Source: Muricea muricata (taxonomy: Eukaryota > Cnidaria > Anthozoa > Malacalcyonacea > Plexauridae). Taken from it: a stretch of 64,000 bases of DNA. The notes under the pieces are model-generated. The model saw only the letters and a program-made list of their open reading frames with translations. It was not told where the DNA came from and made no database searches. The DNA lies in contig OY979721.1 of the NCBI GenBank assembly GCA_963855995.1, forward strand, positions 16,223,893 to 16,287,892. Direction: 5' to 3'. Positions 54,301 through 63,300 of the stretch are shown here, piece by piece. The position numbers and the translations under genes were made by a program. Every line of letters starts with the position of its first letter. Positions within the stretch are counted from its first letter, which is position 1.

Positions 54301-57300
54301 TCCCCAGCACCAGATGACTAACATCGAGTATTCAAGTCTCTTGGCTATAACCCATGTTATCACTGATAAACTGAAGAATGGTAAGTTACTGGCAAGAATT
54401 GTTCGATTTTGATTTGGAATTTCCTTAACGTTACCATTGTATATTTCATTTACAGCTTACGCCGAAATCCATTGTATTATTACCACTCTGCATTTTTTCA
54501 AAATTTTTATTGTCTCTCATACATACCATTTTCTACAGCACTTGGATTGCCTGACAGCGAAGGAAACAGACCAAATGGCAAGCCAATCAAGCCTGGAAGA
54601 CCTGGTGGCCCTCAGAAAACGAAAGGTATATCTAAATACCTTTGATGATTAGGAAGGATGATAAATAGTAACTATAATTAACCTTTTTTAACACTCATAT
54701 TACAGCTGATGTTGGCTTCTTGATATCTGGATCAAGTAGGGTCGGGTCAACCAATTTCAAACTGGTATTGAAGTTTGTTCAGACCGTGTACCAAGGTCTG
54801 ACAATCTCTTCAGTGGATACGCACATTGGCTTGGAGGTGTTTGCAGGTGGTTCGAGAGTTCAATTTGATTACAGAAGATACAAGGATACAGTGAGCCTTG
54901 ATAAAGCATTGCTAACTGTACAATATCCTGGAGGTGGTGCAAACAGAGTTGGTAGAGCTCTTCGTAATGCAGATAAGCGATTAATCGGAAGAAGCTCTCG
55001 TCGTCGTGTACCACAAATTTTGATCGTGTTTGTAACAGGTCCATCTACTGATCGAGTTAACCGTATTACGCGAAGAGTTAAAAGGAAAGCGAGTATCATT
55101 CCTATTGGTGTTGGTCGCAGAACTGATAAACGTCTTGTTAAGAAATTATCTTCATCTACAGACGACAGCGTGACGGGTGTTGGTTATCGACAATTACCAT
55201 CAGTTCGAGATAACGTCATCAATATGATCAAGAAAAGTAAGTTCATTGAAGTCAGACAGCATTGCTTAGTTTCACTGCAGAACCATCCTCAGAGATATGA
55301 AAAACATTAACTAGATTCATATTAAGCTGACAATGCAGAGAACAACGAAAATATTTCGTGCACTTAACACACATCACTTTTCCTGGCATTATTTATGACA
55401 TTAGAGTTTGCAAATAAGTGGATACTACCTTGATGAACAAATATTTTTGTAGTTACCAGTCCTCCACCGAAGCAAAAGCGTCCTAGACCTTTGACACCCA
55501 GACCTCGACCTGGAAGAAGACCCAGGCCCCGACCAAGACCAAGACCTAGACCAAGACCCGGACGAAGACCAAGACCAAGACCTAGACCTAGACCTCTTCG
55601 ACCTCCAGTTGTTAAACCACCCACCAAACCCCCAGTTCTGCCTCCAGTTCCAACTGGACCGCCAGCTGAACCAGGAACTCCTCCACCTGGACCGCAAAGT
55701 AAGCTTTTAAAATTTCATACTATGTGTTGTAGGTTTGACAACGAAGGCTGTGTAAGCTGTGTAGAATTGAATATCTATAGGGTCAACTTTAGACTCTAGG
55801 GTCAACGTTGGTACTTTATTTTCAATGGCGTAGGTCACATTAAAATATAATCATAAACAAACAATATTTCTTGTTAACCAAAATGTAACTGATTTATGTG
55901 GTGTTACAGATCACATCTACTACATCACAATATTTACTGGTCGTCAAAAGAAAGCTGGAACTAAAGCGAGCGCCTTTGCAATAGTCAGCGGTCAAAATGG
56001 CGATACAAAGGAGATTGAATTGAAGAAGAAGAGAAGACGTACAAAAACTCCACCATTCAAGAAAGGAAGGTATAAGACTTCAACAGCTTTTGAAAACACT
56101 TACTGTAAACATACAATATTGCGTCTTCTTCATGTAATATATAATAACAAGAAAGCGTTTATTTGCTGGCGTATAAAACACCGAAGTGTGTTAAAAAGCG
56201 ATGAGTTAGCCGAGATTGAGTTAATTTATGAGCGTTTATTTCTGCGATATCAAGACAACGATACAGTGGGAATTTTATTTGTGTTTTCATCTTGAAGTAT
56301 TAATGAGTTTGGAAAATATTTACGAGATCATAAAATGATGTATCTAGTTTTGATGACTTCGTTTTTCTTAAAATAGTTCGGTTGCATTCCAATTTGTGAA
56401 CAATGATTTGGGTCCATTAAAGTCAGTGACAATAAGACACGATAACAAGGGTGGCAAGGCGTCTTGGTTTATAAACCAGGTATGTTCCAGTAATGATCAT
56501 AAATCCATCTTCGCTCTGCTTTTGAGTTGTTTTAAAGCATGTACTATATTATCGTCAATTGTTTAGATAACTGTCCTGGATAAAACAACTGGCGATACCT
56601 ACCAGTTCCCTGGACGACAATGGCTCGACAAACGAAAAGGCGACAAGAAGCTTTCGAGGACTTTGAACAAAGGTGAGCATATCATGATATAATCTAAATT
56701 TATATTGTCGTGTGTATTTTTGTAATTTATTCTCCGTTGTAGGTTTGGAAATAACTGGTAAACAACAGGACAATTTGGACAAATGGTGTAGGAAGAACAT
56801 CCGTGGTGGTAGAAGATCAAAACTCGTGGCATTGTTTGACTACAGCAGACAACGACGTGGAAAGAAATGGCGTTGTTATAAAAAGAGTGCTCTCAATCCT
56901 GAAAAAACTGCGTATGATCCTGAAAAGAAAAGCAAACAATATTACACTAGACACAAGAAGCTCACGGACCTATTAGGACGATGTAAGTCTGACTTTCAGT
57001 TCAGAAATATTGCATTGTTCACCTTTGTTTTGCGTCTTAGTGATTGGTGTTTTTACATGCTCTCCAGTCTTTCATAACATAATTATTTATAATATTTCAG
57101 TGAAAAAGGTGCAACCAACAAAGAAAAAGGAAAAAGGTTTGTTTTCTATTATGGACATACCAAACTGCTTTCGGTGATTTTTATATTCAAACACTCTCGT
57201 GGAAAATTATTTTTAATTACGGAAAATTCATCCTTTCAGTTAAGCCAGGTTTACGTTTGGAAACATGGAAGAATATCAGAGGCAACAGATTGTCCAATCT

Positions 57301-60300
57301 TCAAGCCAACAATCGCTTCCCCAACAAACCTGATGAAGTAACAACAGTAAAAATATTTGATATTGGAAAGGATCGTATGGACAATTACGGTGCTAGAGTT
57401 TCTGGATTCTTCAGGGTATGCAAACTTAACATTTTATTAATAATCTTCATCAGCTAGTTGTTGTCAGTTTGAGAATTCATAAATAGACTGCATTGACTGA
57501 AATAAACCGTCCGCGTCCTTGAAAACAATTGACGGTCGTATTTTTCAGCTGCTGAATTCAAATTGAATTCAACTGCACAATTTTTTAGTCACTCTGTTAA
57601 TTGGGTCGCTTAGTGAGATCTAAATTTGTTTGGAATCGCAAAATGCTGTGATATTTGCTTATACGCTAGTATACCGCAGACATTTTTTAACATGTAGTTT
57701 GTTTGATAGGCTCCAGTAAGCGGTGATTACGTATTCTATCTTGCAAGCGATGACGAAAGTGAATTGTGGTTAAGTGCTGATGAAGACAAGGGAAATGTTC
57801 GTAAACTGGCCGAATTAAAGGAATTGAAGAAATCTGGTGCAACTGATTATCAACAGTGGAACAAGTAAGTTCCATTGGTAATACTTGAGAGTGCAAAAAT
57901 TGTAAACAATTGTAGCGAGCAGTTGATTTATGAAACACGAAGTAAGGGAGCAAAAAATACTAAGCAGATCAATGGGATTTTCTTAGATATCCGAATGCCC
58001 AAGTAACTCAGAAGGTGTGGCTTGCAGCTGGGAAATCTTACTACATAAAGGCATTGATGAAAGAAGGTGGTGGTGGTGATCATGTTAGCGTTGGTGTACG
58101 TTACCCTGGTGGTAAACTTGACAGACCGATTTCCAATAATATTTTCCAGGAACCTGGTAAGGCTGTTGTGACGTAACGAACGTAGCAAATTCCTTAAAGA
58201 TCGTGTTGCAGAAATTGAAACTGAATTTAGTGTGTTGAATCCGCACAACTTGAGACCTAAATGCTCCACCTGCATTCTCCATTGTTTATATTATCTGTTG
58301 CGTTTCTGTAGTGCCTGCTGGTGCAGTGGTTCCAGGTGCTGGAGTTCCGGGAACGACAACACCCACACCTCCAGGTGGTGGTGGTGTGGTACAACCTCCA
58401 GCCTCTAACGTCCCAAGTGTCCCTGGACAACCGACAAAACCAAGTAAGTCTTCGAGGATGTGATTTCATGCATTTCGTTTAGCTTATCGACTTCCACGTT
58501 GTACTGAACAGCACCTATTCATTGCATTTTCCTGCTCTGTCATTTACAAGTATATTCCATTTTAGCTGCTAAGAATGGTGTTGTATACGAATTATGGCAA
58601 AATATTGGAAGTAACTTCATATCCAAACTGAAGGAAGATCCGCGATTCCCAAGCAGTCCAGACAAGATGGAAATTCTACCAAACTTCGAGTCTGCTAAAA
58701 ACTTTGCCGATAATTACGGTGCTCGTTTGACAACATACTTTAGGGTAAGACGATCGGACGTTTTGTACATCTTGTAAATATTTTTTGTGTTGTTGTGTTA
58801 AAAACCTCCGGAAGAAGCCATCTTGTTTCATTAACGTTTATTGCACGCAGTAATGTCTAACTTAAATTTTGAATCATGCCTTATCTTTAAGAGACCTTAA
58901 TAACTTGTTTTTTCACTCTTTAAAATGGGAAAAAACAACTTTATTTTAAATGTTTTGTCAACACCTCTCCTGCAATTTGCATTAGATAAAATCAATGAAT
59001 CGCCATTTTTTTGCCATTTTTCACTTCTTCCAAAAACTCCAGCTCGAGTTTAAACGTCTATATCAAGGCTAATATTTTATATAGAATTTTCTGAAAGTGT
59101 ACATCAAGATTTAAGTTAGACGTTAATGCATTCTGTAAATTTATTTAGACAAGATAACTTGTTTAGTTCTTTAAATAGAACACGTCAAATCGGGGGAACA
59201 TTTTTTGCGCCACCTGGTAGTTCCTGACGAGTTGTACTGTTTGTTCATTTGTTTATAACCTCATGAGTTTTTCTCTAGGCTCCACTGACTGGTCCGTACA
59301 CCTTCTACTTGGCGGGGGATAATCAGTGTGAATTGTGGATAAGTAGCAATGCAGCTGAGGTCAATGCCAGACGTATCCTCGCATTCACGCCCAATCAATG
59401 GACTAATCCAAATCAATGGAACAAGTAAGATATCTAAAAGGATATAAAACATATTAGACCTTGTTGCAGAGCTGGTTCTAAGGCAACTGCAGCGAAGTGT
59501 TCTTTCAATTCCATAGATTGAAAAGAGTCCTCATTTTTTTATATGATTATTTTTAAGGTACCCTGCTAACCAGGCATCGCGACCAATTAAATTAAAGAAA
59601 GGAGCTGTATACTTCATGCAAGCTCTTGTGAAAGAAGCCAGTGGTGGAGATCACATAAGTGTGGGAATAAAACTTCCTAATAAGAAGTATGAAAGACCAA
59701 TTCAAAATTCGAACCTGTTTACAGGACCAGATGGTAAGCTGCATAGTTAAGTTGTCACAATACACTTAAGAAGTGCTAACGTCACATAGTTTTCTATTAA
59801 TTGATACAAACCGAGATTAATTTAGCCAAGATATTTCCCAGATTACATTGCAATTTATTGTTGAACACGCGACATCCGCGCTTCAAAAACCTATTCATTC
59901 GTAGTGGTTCCTCAGCCTTTCCTTGCTACTGCTTATATTCCATAGTTGATTTTTATCAAGGTTTGTGTTTATTTTATTTAGTTCCAGCATTACCAGCGGC
60001 CGGCACTGCTAGTGTACAACCTGCAGGAAAACCTGGTCAACCTTTACCAGGTATTTTTTCTACTTCCTCTTTTAATCATCTTCCATAGTTTTTTGAAAAA
60101 ATATTCTTCTATGAATCTGTAAAACGAACATACTCTTCTTGTATATATTTAGCATTGTCTCTCTTTAATAAAAATTGTCGTATTTCCCCAGAACACTATC
60201 CTTCAGTAGGCCTTTTCCGGTTATGACAACTTTATGGAAACGATACTAGGGATATGAGACAGCAATTTGGGCTGTGCGTCTGTTGGAATTCGTTTCTCAT

Positions 60301-63300
60301 TGCTGGGACTTTCAGACTCTCATTGTAACGTAAAGAAGGTCTATTATTTCAAACATTTACCAACATCTAACTAGATGACATGTGTTAATTGCTATGTATC
60401 TTTATATGATATTGTCGGTATTTTCTTTCTACAGACGTTATAGGTATTATAAACTGTGATGATAAGATGGAGTTGTATGCTGACGGTGTGCAAATTGGAA
60501 AAGATAATGGCAAATGGTTTATGAGTAAGATTTACAAAATCCCATCTGCGACCAAAATTGTTGCTATCCATGGTTTCAACATCGGAGGCCCTGCTGGTAT
60601 TATTGGATCATTCAGTACAGGACTTGTCACAGATTCATCTTGGCGCTGTACCAATAAGAAATATCCAAAATGGCAGTCACCTGACTTTGATGACAGTGCT
60701 TGGCCTGGTGCAGAAACTGTGAGACGAAATGACAAGTTGAAAGGACCAACGATTGCTAAAGAAGCAAAATGGATATGGACATCACGAAACACTGATATGA
60801 ATGTGTATTGTAGGAGCTCTTTAGGTAAGTGTATCTCAAAGTATATGTTTTGGTAGTACAAACTAAAACTATGCTACACATTGTATAATATAAACTGATT
60901 ATAATTTCACACTTTGCTACGTTTTTGTATTGACATCTATGTCGAGTAGGTTCGATTGAAATATTTTTACAAGTTATCTTTTTTGTGTTTTCTTTAGTTA
61001 AAACGCCACCACCTAAGACGACAACAGGAAACCAACCAGGTAGGATATAGATAACAATGTTGTAATCCTTTGAAATATCTTTTAGATATTGCCCTGTGAA
61101 CGATGTTTTTACCATTTCATGGCTCTCGTTGTAGTTGCTCAGCCAGGTGTCACGATGCAAATCTGGAAGAATATTCCTGGAAACAACGTCTATCAATTAA
61201 AGCAAAATCCTCGTTTCCCCGACAAACCTGATTCATCCTCAGTTATCCCTAACATGGCAACACCTGTGAACGTCATGGATAATTATGGTCTTCGATTGAC
61301 TGCATATTATAAGGTATAAACAATGTACCTACCATTAATGGACCATGTGTATATGAACCATGCAACAAGTATATTGCGATTCTTTTGAACCTTTTTAAAA
61401 CTTACCTCCTTTTCAAATTCTTATCTCCAAGGCACCTCAAACAGGTGGATATATCTTCTCCGTCGCTGGAGATGATCAGTTTGAATTCTGGCTCAGCTCT
61501 GATGAAACTGCAACAAATGCTAAATATCTCTTGGGTCTGGCTGCGAATTCATGGACAAGTCCAAACCAATTTAATAAGTATGTTCTATTGTTAATGTCGT
61601 TTTAACCAGATAGGAAGAGGCATTTTGTACTTTTGTTTGTAAATGTGCTTGTCCGCATTCTTATTGTTGTACTATTGTGACCAGGTACCCTAAGAGGCAA
61701 GTATCCAAACCAGTTCAACTCCAGCAAGGCAAGGTTTACTTCATGCAAGCTATCTTGAAAGAAGGTGCAGGAGGGGATCATTTATCAGTGAAGGTTAAAC
61801 TACCGTCTGGAGTAGAGAAAGCTCCTCTGGGTGGAAAGGATGTTTACACTGGAGTACCACGTAAGCTTACTGTTCTGTAACGAATATTATGTCTTAGAAT
61901 CTTAAACGAATTTAAGCGTTAAGCTTGTTTGATCTGTAGAGTGACCATTTTCACCAACGTTCTTTTAGCACCACCTACCACCCCTAGTGGAGCACCAGTC
62001 ACACCAGCTGCACCCGCCTTACCTGGTAAGCTAAACACACATATTTAACAGATTGTGTCCAGCTTTATCAAATATCAATCTCAGTTTATTAAATTAGTTT
62101 CTTCCTTGAAGAAGAAATAACGAACAAACTGACCATCTGTTACATCTGACACATATTTAGAGCGCGGTGTTACCATGGAGGTGTACAATGGTATTAAAGG
62201 AACCACTTTGAGTAATTTGTTGTACAATAAGAAGTTTAAGTCGAAGACACCAGATTCAACGAAGAAGATACCAAGCCTTGTTTCACCTATAAATGTAGCG
62301 GATAATTATGGATTGCGATTGACGACTTTCTATGTGGTACGTTTTCTTCTATATTTTTCGTTAAGGAGATTTAGTTATTTTGCTGTACTATCTAACAGTT
62401 TAGATTGATGTGATTTTATTTCACTTACAATTTGTCAATAATCAAGAGATTTTTTTCTGTAGGCTCCAGAAACAGGAAAATACACATTCTATGTCGCGGG
62501 TGATGATCAATGTCAACTAGCCATAAGCAGTGATGATGACCCTAAAAACCTGAAGAAAATTGTTAAGTTTAAGAGAGGTCTGGCAACTCGACCTAACCAA
62601 TGGGAAAAGTATGTAACACCTTGTTTAGTTTCGCTATTGTATGTTTTTGTAAAAATACATATTCCAAGGGTTAATTTAATATATGTATATATATATATAT
62701 GTATGTTCTTCTTCAGGGATCGTTCTCAAAAGTCAGCTCCAGTAACTTTATCTCGTGGTCAGGTTTACTACGTTGAGGTTTTGATGAAAGAAGGAGGCGG
62801 TGGAGATCATGTCAGTGTTGGAGTAAAATTACCGAGTGGTGTTTTACAACGACCTATCGCAAACAATGATGTCTATATCAAACCGCCAGGTAGAGCTTTT
62901 ATACTTTGTACATATGTGGTGTTGTAGTTACCGCACTTGTCAGGGATCAAATGATAAAATAGTTTTAACTATTTTAATTGTTTTCCTTTAACAGCTCCTA
63001 TTGGTATAACACCTTCCACTCCAGGTTTGTTTGTCTTTAATTTGCTTTTATAAATCTATTAAATGTTATTATCAAGTATTTAGAATTTTATGCTGCTGAT
63101 ATTTCTAAAGATACTGGCGGAATGCTTTGACCCAGTTTTGAACAAATCATTTTTGCAAAATTTTAGTTATTATTGGTGTTGATATCAGTGTGGGATTTGA
63201 GTAGGAGCTGATTCACTGGGCGTTTTTCATCCTCAAATATCTTTATCTTTTATTTTTACTATTTTTCTCAGAAAGCGGAGTTACAATGGAAGTTTATAAG

